NCBI RefSeq assembly: GCF_016107395.1
Contig: NZ_JAAIKO010000003.1
Span: forward strand, 62,001-126,000
Origin: Streptomyces fildesensis
GTDB lineage: Bacteria > Actinomycetota > Actinomycetes > Streptomycetales > Streptomycetaceae
Direction: 5' to 3'
Length of the DNA stretch: 64,000 nucleotides
Below, piece by piece: positions 17,121-25,472 of this stretch. The notes under the pieces were generated by a model. That model did no database searches, was not told where the DNA came from, and saw nothing but the letters and a program-made list of their open reading frames with translations. A program made the translations under genes and the position numbers. Numbering within the stretch: position 1 is the first letter of the stretch; every line of letters begins with the position of its first letter.

Positions 17121-18038
17121 TTACGCCGTGACCAGGTAGGAGAAGACGCTCTCCAGGGACTCGTCGGACGGCGAGACCGTGTACAGCCGGATGCCGTGTT
17201 CGCGGGCGACGCGCGGCAGCAGTTCCGTGAAGCCGGAGAAGTCGATCGCCTGGATGCGCAGCGCCTTCTCGGACCAGTCGAGTTCGATCGCGGCCGTCGA
17301 CGCGTCCGCGATGAGCGCGGCGGCCAGCTGCCGGTCGTCGCTGGACCGTACGAGGTAGCGGTGCGGGCGGTCCGTCATCAGGCGGCGGATCTTGCGGAAG
17401 TCACCGGAGGCGGCATGCCGGCCGGCCACCACGACCTCGATGTGGCTCGCGAGCTGCTCGACCTCCTCCAGGATGTGCGAGGAGAACAGCACGGTGCGGC
17501 CGTCGGCGCCCATCTGCCGGAGCAGGTCCATGAGATGGAGCCGCTGGCGCGGGTCCATGCCGTTGAAGGGCTCGTCGAGCAGGAGCACCGACGGGTCGTG
17601 GACGAGAGCCGAGGCCATCTTCACGCGCTGCCGCATGCCCTTGGAGTACGTGTCGATCTTGCGGTCCTGCGCGTACGCCATCTCGACGGTCGCCAGCGCC
17701 CGGTGGGCGGCGGCGCCGGGGTCCGGCAGTCCGTGCAGTTCGGCGTTGGCGAGGACGAACTCCGCGCCGGTGAGGAAGTCGTACATCCCCTCCCGCTCGG
17801 GCACGATCCCGATGTGGTGGTACACCTCCTCGTTCCGCCAGATCCGCGTGCCGTCGAGGGTGACGGAGCCGGTGGACGGGGCGAGGAAGCCGGCCATCAT
17901 GTTGATGAGCGTGGACTTTCCCGCGCCGTTCGGGCCGAGCAGGCCCGTCACGCCGGGGCCGATCGACATGGTGACGTCGTTGACCGCCACCACGTTGCCG
18001 AACCAGCGCGAGACGTTGTCGATGGTGATCGTCGTCAC
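17121..18038 (-). CDS. ABC transporter ATP-binding protein (ABC-2 partner)
   Basis: This is a 305-residue nucleotide-binding subunit. Walker A is GPNGAGKST near residue 38, the signature is YSKGMRQRV, Walker B is VLLLDEPFNGMDP, and the switch histidine is in SSHILEEVEQL. About 90 residues follow the ATPase core and resemble the C-terminal domain of drug/lantibiotic exporters. The GTG at 18038 overlaps the stop of the permease gene upstream by four bases, giving VTTITIDNVSRWFGNVVAVN, the usual N-terminus. The open frame continues upstream but only antisense to coding sequence. Likely partner: the permease at 16370-17089. Confidence 0.9.
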   Translation of the reverse strand: MTTITIDNVSRWFGNVVAVNDVTMSIGPGVTGLLGPNGAGKSTLINMMAGFLAPSTGSVTLDGTRIWRNEEVYHHIGIVPEREGMYDFLTGAEFVLANAELHGLPDPGAAAHRALATVEMAYAQDRKIDTYSKGMRQRVKMASALVHDPSVLLLDEPFNGMDPRQRLHLMDLLRQMGADGRTVLFSSHILEEVEQLASHIEVVVAGRHAASGDFRKIRRLMTDRPHRYLVRSSDDRQLAAALIADASTAAIELDWSEKALRIQAIDFSGFTELLPRVAREHGIRLYTVSPSDESLESVFSYLVTA

Positions 18039-18973
18039 GAGAGTCCGACCTTCCGGTAGCGGCGCATCAGCAGGCCGAAGCAGCCGGCGATCACGGCGAG
18101 GAGCACGAGCAGGTAGACGATGCCCGCGAAGGCATTGGGCGGGCCGTAGTTGCCCGGGTTCGAGACGGTGGCGCCGAGCCACCAGGACTGTGCGCCGTCC
18201 AGCAGGCTGATCGGGGAGAAGAGGCCGAACCAGCCCTCCGCGTCGAAGTTGCCCTGGCTGTAGGCGACGCCCTGGACCGCGCTGACCGCGCCGTACGAGA
18301 TGGCGATGACCGCGATGATCGCGGCGACGCCGAAGCCGCGGCGCGGCGTGATGGCGGCGATGACCATGCCGATGCCCGCCAGCAGCAGGGAGAGCAGGAG
18401 AGCGGCCACGATTCCCTTCCCGAATCCGGCTGTCTGGGAGGCGAAGCCGAACTTCGCCAGCAGCCCGCCGACGTAGAGGATGACCAGCGGCACCGCGGTG
18501 AGGATGAACAGCGCGGCCGTCATCGCCGCGAACTTGGCGGCGACGTAGTCGATGCGCTCGATGGGGCGCGAGAAGTACAGCGGTGTCGTCTTGAACCGCA
18601 GGTCGCGGGAGACGGACTGCGGGGCCTGGGCCGCGACGAAGAGCGCGATGACCATCTGCAGGAAGATCGTGTACTGCATGTACTGCATGGGCAGCTTGGT
18701 CATCTTCGTGCCGATGGCGACCGCGACGATGATCAGCGCCGGAGCGCACATCGCGGCGAACAGCAGCATCGGCAGCACCTTGGACTTCGCCGACCGGCCG
18801 AGGCCGTAGGCGCCGCGCAGGCTCTGCGAGAAGAGCGAGACGCGGGCGTAGCCGCGGCCGAGGCGCGGGCCGTCGTAGTGCCGGTAGCCGATGTTGTGGA
18901 TGACATCGGCGCTGCGCTGGGCCTCCGGCGATGCGGGGGCGGGTACGGGTGCGGGAACGGTGTCAGGCTGCAT
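18035..18973 (-). CDS. ABC-2 type transporter permease
   Basis: The 312-residue protein has a Pro/Ala-rich N-terminus (PAPVPAPASPEAQ) and then HNIGYRHYDGPRLGR, a block common to Streptomyces ABC-2 permeases encoded beside multidrug-type ATPases. Six hydrophobic segments follow, including VVVAIGTKMTK-like and GIVYLLVLLAVIAGCFGLLMRRYRK. The cytoplasmic loop PQSVSRDLRFKTTPLYFSRPIERIDYVAAKF is the diagnostic element of the family. Its start overlaps the end of the upstream ATPase gene by 11 bases and its stop overlaps the next ATPase start, so all are translated together. Confidence 0.87.
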   Translation of the reverse strand: MQPDTVPAPVPAPASPEAQRSADVIHNIGYRHYDGPRLGRGYARVSLFSQSLRGAYGLGRSAKSKVLPMLLFAAMCAPALIIVAVAIGTKMTKLPMQYMQYTIFLQMVIALFVAAQAPQSVSRDLRFKTTPLYFSRPIERIDYVAAKFAAMTAALFILTAVPLVILYVGGLLAKFGFASQTAGFGKGIVAALLLSLLLAGIGMVIAAITPRRGFGVAAIIAVIAISYGAVSAVQGVAYSQGNFDAEGWFGLFSPISLLDGAQSWWLGATVSNPGNYGPPNAFAGIVYLLVLLAVIAGCFGLLMRRYRKVGLS

Positions 18974-20030
18974 CTCGGCTGCCTCCCTTCTTCGGTCGGC
19001 TGCCGGTGGCGCCTGCGGTCTCGAGGACGTCGGAGTCGTCGTCCGTCGCGTCGTCCGTCGCGTCGTCCGTGCTGAAGACTTCCGCGATCCGGTGCCGTCG
19101 CTGTTCCATCCGGACCAGGCCCAGGCCGAGTTCGGCGACCGCGTCCCGGATGAGGTCGTAGGTGGCCTCGCCGTCCATCTCGACCAGCAGGATGTGCCCG
19201 ATGTTCGCGCCGCCGGATCCAGGGCCTTCGCCCTGCACCGAGACCCCGAGTGCGGTCAGCGCCACGCGCAGCGCGTCGGTGCCGTGCGGGTGCCGGTCGG
19301 TGTCGGTGACCTCGACCGCGAGCGAGGCGGTGGCCTGCGTGAAGTCGCTGGTGGAGGAGGAGCGCAGCAGCTTTCCGCCGTCGATGACGACGACGTGGTC
19401 GCTGATGCGTTCCAGCTCGCCGAGAAGGTGCGAGGTGACCAGGACGGAGATGCCGAAGTCGCTGTGGACCCGGCGGATCAGTCCGAGCATCTCGTCGCGG
19501 CCCGCCGGGTCCAGGCCGTTGGTCGGCTCGTCGAGGAGGACCAGCTTCGGATCGTGCACGAGTGCCTGCGCCAGCTTGACGCGCTGCTTCATGCCCGTGG
19601 AGTAGCCGCCCATGGCGCGGTACCGCTCCTCGTACAGCCCGACGTGGCGCAGGGTGTCGGCGGTGCGCTCGCGGGCCGCGGCGGGCGGCAGCCCGGACAT
19701 CCGCGCCATGTGGACGACGAACTCGGTCGCCGACACATCGGGCGGCAGGCAGTCGTGTTCGGGCATGTACCCGACGAGACTGCGGATGGCCGCGCCTTCG
19801 GTGGCCACATCGAGTCCGAGCACGGCGGCACGGCCCTCGGTGGCCGGGGACAGACCCAGCAGAATCTTGATCAGGGTCGACTTGCCGGCCCCGTTGGCAC
19901 CAACCAGCCCGGTCACGCCGGGGGTGATGTCCACGGAGAGCCGGTCCAGGGCGGTCACCCTTGGGTACCGCTTGCTCAGGCTTTCGGTCACGATCACAGT
20001 CACGTTGTCGACGGTAGTGGCGCGGACCAC
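18963..20030 (-). CDS. ABC transporter ATP-binding protein, first gene of the operon
   Basis: This ATPase has up to 355 residues. Walker A is GANGAGKST, the signature YSTGMKQRV, Walker B VLLDEPTNGLDP, and the H-loop TSHLLGEL. It belongs with the multidrug/bacitracin-type exporters. The C-terminal 60 residues are acidic with an ATDDATDDDSD repeat, followed by a basic end. Two starts are possible: the GTG at 20030, or the GTG at 19997, which gives VIVTESLSKRYPRV and fits the family N-terminus better. Neither has a clear Shine-Dalgarno sequence, so a leaderless transcript is conceivable. It probably pairs with the permease at 18035-18973. Confidence 0.88.
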   Translation of the reverse strand: MVRATTVDNVTVIVTESLSKRYPRVTALDRLSVDITPGVTGLVGANGAGKSTLIKILLGLSPATEGRAAVLGLDVATEGAAIRSLVGYMPEHDCLPPDVSATEFVVHMARMSGLPPAAARERTADTLRHVGLYEERYRAMGGYSTGMKQRVKLAQALVHDPKLVLLDEPTNGLDPAGRDEMLGLIRRVHSDFGISVLVTSHLLGELERISDHVVVIDGGKLLRSSSTSDFTQATASLAVEVTDTDRHPHGTDALRVALTALGVSVQGEGPGSGGANIGHILLVEMDGEATYDLIRDAVAELGLGLVRMEQRRHRIAEVFSTDDATDDATDDDSDVLETAGATGSRPKKGGSRDAA

Positions 20031-20267
20031 ATCGGAGCGTCCCCCTCCGGGGCCCCATCGGGGTAGTCCTGCGGGCTGACCTCCCGTAGGGGATGTCCTC
20101 CGAGCGCGGGACGGATGTCAGGGTCATGGCGGTCCGGGACAGCGGTGGCCCGGAGTTTTCCACAGGCGGTGCGGGCACTCTTGACCCTGCCATGAAGTGA
20201 TGTCACATTCATCGATGTCAGGGTTGGCGCATGCCGTGCTGGGTGCCGTACTGAGGGGTGGGCGGTA
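20031..20267. other. Divergent intergenic region, no gene
   Basis: The 237 bases between the ABC operon and the M24 gene should hold both promoters. One near DnaA box, TTTTCCACA at about 20156-20164, is present but isolated. No inverted repeat of note and no small coding frame with a convincing start were seen. Confidence 0.3.
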
Positions 20268-21140
20268 GTGATGAGTCATCCATCGGACGGGTCGGACGTA
20301 CTGGACGGTTCGGACGGGCGGGGCGGGAATCCGGACGGGCTGGACGGGTTCCGGGAGGTGCAGCGGCTGGCGTACGCGTGCGCCGAGGCGGTCGCGGCGC
20401 AGCTGAAACCGGGCGTGACCGAGCGGGAGGCCGCCCGCATGATGCGGGAGTGGCTGCGCGAGCGGGGCGTGCGGGACTGGTTCCATCTGCCGTTCGCCTG
20501 GTTCGGGGACCGGACGGCCTTCACCGGCTTCAAGGTGCCGCTGCAGTTCTTCCCCACGCAGCGCCGGCTGGAGCCGGGGATGCCCTTCATCCTGGACACC
20601 GCCCCGATCTACAAGGGGTACACCGCCGACATCGGGTACTCCGGCTGCCTCGGCCTCAACCCGGTCCATGACCGGCTGCTGGCTGATCTGCGCGAGCACC
20701 GTGAGCTGATCCTGCGTGAGGTGCGCGAGCGCCGCTCGCTGCGGGCGATCTACGAGGACGTGGACCAGCTGATGGCGAAGCAGGGGTACGCCAACCGCCA
20801 CCGCGCCTATCCGTTCGGCGTCATAGCGCACAAGGTCGACCGCGTGCGGGAGCGGCGCTGGTCCCCGCAGATCGCCGGCTTCGGCATCCAGAGCCTCAAG
20901 GGGCTGGCGAAGGACGCGCTGCACGGCCACCGGGACGGCTGGTCCCCGCTGTGGAGCCCGTACCGGATGTCCGACCACCCGCCGCAGCCCGGACTGTGGG
21001 CGGTCGAGCCCCATCTCGGATTCCGCGGGACCGGGGCGAAGTTCGAGGAGATCCTCGTGGTCACCGCGACGGACGCGTACTGGCTGGACGACGAACTGCC
21101 GCATGTGAAGCGGTGGAAGGAAGCGGGGCTGGCCGTATGA
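20268..21140 (+). CDS. M24-family metallopeptidase-like protein
   Basis: The 290-residue protein has a creatinase/methionine aminopeptidase fold. The two metal-binding Asp residues are in LDTAPIYKGYTADIGY, the histidine in FGVIAHKVDR, and the glutamates in AVEPHLGF and AKFEEILVV, so all five ligands appear kept. The first 25 residues are a low-complexity Asp/Gly region. It differs from aminopeptidase P by a very short N-terminal part. Its role may be peptide or C-N/C-C bond hydrolysis. The stop overlaps the next start (ATGA), linking it to an epoxide-hydrolase/SDR fusion, so a small-molecule substrate is plausible. The start is GTG 20268 or ATG 20271, both served by GAGGGG. Confidence 0.82.
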   Translation: MMSHPSDGSDVLDGSDGRGGNPDGLDGFREVQRLAYACAEAVAAQLKPGVTEREAARMMREWLRERGVRDWFHLPFAWFGDRTAFTGFKVPLQFFPTQRRLEPGMPFILDTAPIYKGYTADIGYSGCLGLNPVHDRLLADLREHRELILREVRERRSLRAIYEDVDQLMAKQGYANRHRAYPFGVIAHKVDRVRERRWSPQIAGFGIQSLKGLAKDALHGHRDGWSPLWSPYRMSDHPPQPGLWAVEPHLGFRGTGAKFEEILVVTATDAYWLDDELPHVKRWKEAGLAV

Positions 21141-22939
21141 GCCGGGACAGCGCGGGAGACGGGACCGGGAACGGCAGCGGGCCGGGGGCGGCGCGCGAAC
21201 GCCGGGTGGCGGGGGACGGGGTGGAGCTGTGCGTCGCCGAGTACGGGGACGCGTCGCTGCCCACCGTGGTGCTGCTGCACGGCTACCCCGACAGCAAGGA
21301 GGTCTGGTCCCAGGTCGCCGACCGGCTCGCGGACCGCTTCCATGTGGTGCTCTACGACGTGCGCGGCCACGGCCGCTCGACGGCGCCGGAACCGCTGCGC
21401 GGCGGCTTCCGGCTGGAGAAGCTGACCGACGACTTCCTGGCCGTCGCGGACGCCGTCAGCCCGGAACGGCCGGTCCACCTCGTCGGCCACGACTGGGGCT
21501 CGGTCCAGGGCTGGGAGTTCGCCACGGTGGGGCGGACCGAGGGCCGGATCGCCACCTTCACCTCCATCTCCGGCCCCTCCCTCGACCACTTCGGCCACTG
21601 GATCAAGCAGCGCGTCGCACGGCCCACCCCGCGCCGGCTCGCCCAGCTCCTCGGCCAGGGCGCCAAGTCCTGGTACGTGTACGCCCTGCACACCCCCGTG
21701 CTGCCGGAGCTGGCCTGGCGCGGAGTGCTCGGCAGGCAGTGGCCCAAGCTGCTCGCCCGCGCCGAGAAGATCTCCTCGGCGGACTACCCGACGGCCTCGC
21801 TGCCCGAGGACGCCGCGCACGGCGCGTGGCTCTACCGGGACAACGTCAGGGACCGGCTGCGCGCGCCGCGCGCGGACGCCTACGCCCATGTGCCGGTGCA
21901 GCTGATCACCCCGACCGGTGACCCGTTCCTGTCGGAGAAGCTCTACGACGAGCTGGAGCAGTGGGTCCCCGACCTGCGGCGCCGCACCATTCCGACCAAG
22001 CACTGGGTGCCGCGTACCCGCCCGGATCAGATCGCCCAGTGGATCGGTGAGTTCGTGACGTCCAACGAAGAGGGCCGTCCGGCCCGGAAGACCCCGGAGA
22101 AGCCCGGCCCGGCCGGTGAGCGGTTCGCAGGCCAGCTGGTGCTGGTGACCGGCGCCGGCAGCGGCATCGGACGAGCCACCGCCTTCGCCTTCGCCGAGGC
22201 GGGGGCACGGATCATCGCGGTGGACCGGGACGCGGAGTCCGCGGCCCGCACCGCGGAACTGGCCCGGCTGATCGGCGCGCCGAGCGCCTGGGCCGAGACC
22301 GTGGACGTCTCCGACGAGCAGGCCATGGAGAAGCTCGCGGAGAAGACCGCCACCGAGTACGGCGTGCCCGACGTCGTCGTCAACAACGCCGGTATCGGTC
22401 TGGCCGGTTCCTTCCTCGACACCACCACCGAGGACTGGAAGCGGGTGCTGGCCGTGAACCTGTGGGGTGTCATCCACGGCTGCCGGCTCTTCGCCCGGCA
22501 GATGGTCGACCGCGGCCAGGGCGGCCATATCGTCAACACCGCCTCGGCCGCCGCCTTCCAGCCGTCGCGCGCGCTGCCCGCGTACAGCACCTCCAAAGCG
22601 GCCGTGCTGATGCTCAGCGAATGCCTGCGCGCCGAACTGGCCCCGCACGACATCGGGGTGAGCGCCATCTGCCCCGGCATCGTCAACACCAACATCACCT
22701 CGACCACCCGCTTCGCCGGGGTCACCGACGCGGAGCAGGAGCGGCGCCGCGCCAGGTCGTCCCGGCTGTACGGGCTGCGCAACTACCCGCCGGAGAAGGT
22801 CGCCGAGGCGATCGTGCGCGCGGTGATGCGCAACTCCGCCGTCGTCCCCGTCACCCCTGAGGCGCGCGGCGCCCGGCTGCTGGGCCGACTGTCCCCCAGG
22901 GCGCTGCGCGGCCTGGCCCGTCTCGACCCGCCGCTGTAA
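21137..22939 (+). CDS. Alpha/beta-hydrolase (epoxide-hydrolase-like) and SDR dehydrogenase fusion, EphD-like
   Basis: The 600-residue protein has two enzymes in one chain. Residues 30-310 are an alpha/beta hydrolase: VVLLHGYPDS (oxyanion HG), VGHDWGS with aspartate as nucleophile as in epoxide hydrolases and haloalkane dehalogenases, and a histidine in TKHWVPR. Residues 330-600 are a short-chain dehydrogenase: VTGAGSGIG (NAD(P) binding), NNAG, Ser in NTASAAAF, and YSTSK. The same architecture is found in mycobacterial EphD, reported to act on oxidised mycolic acids. Streptomyces lacks mycolates, so the substrate here must differ. The start overlaps the M24 stop. The diiron-like protein follows 75 bases later. 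Confidence 0.9.
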   Translation: MSRDSAGDGTGNGSGPGAARERRVAGDGVELCVAEYGDASLPTVVLLHGYPDSKEVWSQVADRLADRFHVVLYDVRGHGRSTAPEPLRGGFRLEKLTDDFLAVADAVSPERPVHLVGHDWGSVQGWEFATVGRTEGRIATFTSISGPSLDHFGHWIKQRVARPTPRRLAQLLGQGAKSWYVYALHTPVLPELAWRGVLGRQWPKLLARAEKISSADYPTASLPEDAAHGAWLYRDNVRDRLRAPRADAYAHVPVQLITPTGDPFLSEKLYDELEQWVPDLRRRTIPTKHWVPRTRPDQIAQWIGEFVTSNEEGRPARKTPEKPGPAGERFAGQLVLVTGAGSGIGRATAFAFAEAGARIIAVDRDAESAARTAELARLIGAPSAWAETVDVSDEQAMEKLAEKTATEYGVPDVVVNNAGIGLAGSFLDTTTEDWKRVLAVNLWGVIHGCRLFARQMVDRGQGGHIVNTASAAAFQPSRALPAYSTSKAAVLMLSECLRAELAPHDIGVSAICPGIVNTNITSTTRFAGVTDAEQERRRARSSRLYGLRNYPPEKVAEAIVRAVMRNSAVVPVTPEARGARLLGRLSPRALRGLARLDPPL

Positions 22940-23014
22940 GCCCCGGCGAGTCGCCGCACACCTCGGTAAGCCCCCGTTAAGCCCCGGTAGGCCCTGTAAG
23001 GAGGTCACGACACC

Positions 23015-23908
23015 ATGAGCTACGCGATCAAACCGCGCCGGGTCTCGTTCGACTGGAAGCGGACGCCGCTGCACTGGATCCCGGACGAGCCGACCGCGAC
23101 CCATGTCATCAATGTGCTGCACCTGCTGCTCCCCGCCGGGGAGAGGTGGTTCGTCAAGGTCTTCAAGGAAGCCCTGCCCCTGGTCACGGACGAGGAACTG
23201 CTCAAGGACGTCAAGGGGTTCATGGGCCAGGAGGCCACCCACAGCGTGCAGCACGCCTACGTCCTGGAGCATCTGGCCGAGCAGAACCTCGACACCGACC
23301 GCTACACCCGGCATGTGGAGTGGATGTTCGACGTCCTCCTAGGGGAGAAGCCGCCGTTCGGCTCACCGATACCGAGGGCCGAGTGGCTGAAGTTCCGGCT
23401 CTCGCTCATCGCCGCGATCGAGCACTTCACGGCGGTGCTCGGGGACTGGATCCTGGCCGCCGAAGCGCTGGACGATGCCGGCACCGACGAGGTGATGCTG
23501 GATCTGCTGCGCTGGCACGGCGCCGAGGAGGTCGAGCACCGGGCCGTCGCCTTCGACATGTACCAGCACGTCGCCGGGGAGGGGCTGCCCCGCTATCTGC
23601 GCCGCGCGGAGGGCATGGTCATCGCCTGGCCGGCGCTCGCCTATCTCTGGGTGACCGGGGCCCGCTACCTGATGCGGCACGATCCGCAGCTGCCGCACGG
23701 CAGGTACCGCTTCCGCGACCACCGCGCGGCGGCCGCCAAGGGGCTGCTGCCCTCCTGGGCCGCGCTGAACATGGCCATGCCCAGATACCTCCGGCGGTCG
23801 TACCATCCGTCACAGGAGGGGTCTCTGCGCAGGGCTGTCGAGTACCTGGCGAGTTCCCCGGCGGCACGGATCGCGGCGGGCGCGATAGGCCGCGCGGCCG
23901 CCTCGTGA
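23015..23908 (+). CDS. Ferritin-like metal-dependent hydrolase-type protein (PF10118-like)
   Basis: The 297-residue, mostly helical protein has repeated Glu/His pairs expected for a di-metal four-helix bundle: GQEATHSVQH, AAIEHFTAVLG and GAEEVEHRAVAFD. This pattern matches the family annotated as predicted metal-dependent hydrolases, for which I know no proven reaction. An oxygenase or hydrolase acting on lipids is an inference from its genomic partners. A nearly perfect AAGGAGGT at 22998-23005 precedes the ATG, the strongest ribosome-binding site in the window. A membrane-like helix, MVIAWPALAYLWVTGARYLM, sits near residue 205. The MerR gene starts 16 bases after its stop. Confidence 0.83.
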   Translation: MSYAIKPRRVSFDWKRTPLHWIPDEPTATHVINVLHLLLPAGERWFVKVFKEALPLVTDEELLKDVKGFMGQEATHSVQHAYVLEHLAEQNLDTDRYTRHVEWMFDVLLGEKPPFGSPIPRAEWLKFRLSLIAAIEHFTAVLGDWILAAEALDDAGTDEVMLDLLRWHGAEEVEHRAVAFDMYQHVAGEGLPRYLRRAEGMVIAWPALAYLWVTGARYLMRHDPQLPHGRYRFRDHRAAAAKGLLPSWAALNMAMPRYLRRSYHPSQEGSLRRAVEYLASSPAARIAAGAIGRAAAS

Positions 23909-23924
23909 GTCCAGGGAGGACCGT

Positions 23925-24902
23925 TTGACCGTCTCCGCCGAGCATCGCGCCTACCGGATCGAGGACCTGGCCCACTTCAGCGGCGCCACGGTCCGGACGA
24001 TCCGGGGCTACCAGGACCGCGGGCTGCTGCCGAAACCTGAACGCCGGGGCCGGGCCAATGTGTACGACGACACGCACCTGGCCCGGCTGCGGCAGATCGC
24101 CGACCTCCTGGAGCGCGGCTACACGCTGGCCAGCATCAAGGAGTTGCTGGAGGCGTGGGACGCGGGCACCGGGCTCGGCGGGGTCCTCGGCCTGGTCAAC
24201 GAGGTGGACCGGCCCTGGTCCGACGAGACTCCGGCGCGGATCACCCGCGCCGAGCTGACCGAGGCGTTCGGCGGGGTCCCCGACCAGGCCGCGATCATCG
24301 ACGCCCTGGACCTGGGGGTGCTGGAGACGGTCCCCGGCAGCGAGGACGAGTTCCTCGTCCCCAGTCCCCAGGAACTGGCGGTCGCCGCCGAGCTCTACGC
24401 GGCGGGCGTCCCGCTGACCGCGATCACCGGTCATCTGCGGGAGCTGCGGATCCAGGTCGAGTACATCTCGGAGCGGTTTCTGCAGTTCACCACCGAGCAT
24501 GTCTTCCAGCGCTATCTGGACCATCCGCCCACCGACGCGGAGGCCGCGGAGGCGGCGTCCCTCGTCCGGCGGCTGCGGCCGCTCGCCCAGCAGACCATCG
24601 ACGCGGAACTGGCCCGCGCGATGCGCATGATGGCCACCGAGCAGGTCAGACGGCACCTCGGCGATCTCGCGGCGGACGTGCCGCCCCCGGCGGAGCCGGC
24701 CCACGTCCCGGTCTCGCTGCCGACGGACACGGTGGGCGCCGTCCGCGAGCTGGTCGGCCGCCGCAACGTCCCGGCCTTCATCGCCGCCGCCGCCGAACGG
24801 GAAGTGCGGGCCCGCACCATGGACACCCTGGCCGGCCTCCCCTCCGAGGACGGCCCGCGGACGGACGGCCCGCAGACCGGCGGCCCGAACGGCCAGGGAT
24901 GA
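23925..24902 (+). CDS. MerR-family transcriptional regulator
   Basis: The 325-residue protein has an N-terminal MerR helix-turn-helix (RIEDLAHFSGATVRTIRGYQDRGLLP, residues 10-35) and the second wing ANVYDDTHLARLRQIADLLERGYTLASIKELL. The rest is a long helical effector region without cysteine metal ligands. ERFLQFTTEHVFQRYLDHPP and TVGAVRELVGRRNVPAFIAAAAEREV have no match I recognise. It starts at a TTG after a good GGGAGGA. It lies inside the cluster with the epoxide-hydrolase/SDR fusion and the diiron-like protein, so it is probably their regulator, responding to a lipophilic ligand. The last bases overlap the next gene. Confidence 0.85.
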   Translation: MTVSAEHRAYRIEDLAHFSGATVRTIRGYQDRGLLPKPERRGRANVYDDTHLARLRQIADLLERGYTLASIKELLEAWDAGTGLGGVLGLVNEVDRPWSDETPARITRAELTEAFGGVPDQAAIIDALDLGVLETVPGSEDEFLVPSPQELAVAAELYAAGVPLTAITGHLRELRIQVEYISERFLQFTTEHVFQRYLDHPPTDAEAAEAASLVRRLRPLAQQTIDAELARAMRMMATEQVRRHLGDLAADVPPPAEPAHVPVSLPTDTVGAVRELVGRRNVPAFIAAAAEREVRARTMDTLAGLPSEDGPRTDGPQTGGPNGQG

Positions 24903-25360
24903 TCATTTCCATGAGCCACCAGCAGCTGCCCACCACCCAGGCCGCCGTCACCGCCGTACGCGAGATCGCGCGGCGGGAGAACCTGGAGATCAGGGTCACC
25001 GACGACATCGGCGCCGACCGGTCCGCACGCCGCAGCGGGGCGGGCGCGTTCTCCGTCGCCGATCCGGACGGTTCGCTGCCGCACGAGGCCTACGTCGAAC
25101 TCGGTGGATCACCCGCGGTGGAGATCGAGCTGTACTCCGAGGGCGACGCAAAGATCATCGTCGACGGGGTGGAGTTCCACGATGTGCCGCGTGACAGCGT
25201 CCCCGCGTTCCTGGACTCGGTGTACCGCGGCCTGGTGCGGGTGAAGACCCGGTTTCTGCAGCGCTGGCTGATCGTGTCGCTTCCCGGCGACGAGACCTAT
25301 CGGGAGCTGGTCCCCGGCACGAACTTCTCACCGTGGCTGGCCCGCCAGGTCGGCCGCTGA
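24899..25360 (+). CDS. Small protein of unknown function, cluster end
   Basis: The 153-residue protein (ATG 24899, or ATG 24911 giving MSHQQLPTT) is not one I recognise. It is soluble, acidic and without a signal peptide. The middle reads PHEAYVELGGSPAVEIELYSEGDAKIIVDGVEFHDVPRDSVPAFLDSVYRGL, which looks like two beta strands and a helix. The end is RFLQRWLIVSLPGDETYRELVPGTNFSPWLARQVG. A hydrophobic-aromatic patch at the C-terminus could mediate an interaction. The start overlaps the MerR stop (ATGA), so the two are translationally coupled. It is the last gene of the 20.3-25.4 kb cluster. Confidence 0.75.
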   Translation: MIISMSHQQLPTTQAAVTAVREIARRENLEIRVTDDIGADRSARRSGAGAFSVADPDGSLPHEAYVELGGSPAVEIELYSEGDAKIIVDGVEFHDVPRDSVPAFLDSVYRGLVRVKTRFLQRWLIVSLPGDETYRELVPGTNFSPWLARQVGR

Positions 25361-25472
25361 CCGGACCGCACGAGCCGCTCGTGCCATGGGGGGCCTGCCG
25401 CGGCCGTCCGCGGGCGCGGCGCGCCCGTACCTGTGTACGGGTGTCGTGGCCGTATACGGGAGGATGGGGGGT

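Noticed and set aside
20807-23314. An 835-codon minus-strand open frame
   Set aside because: It lies opposite the M24 gene, EphD-like fusion and diiron-like gene, which have clear motifs; its own protein has none.
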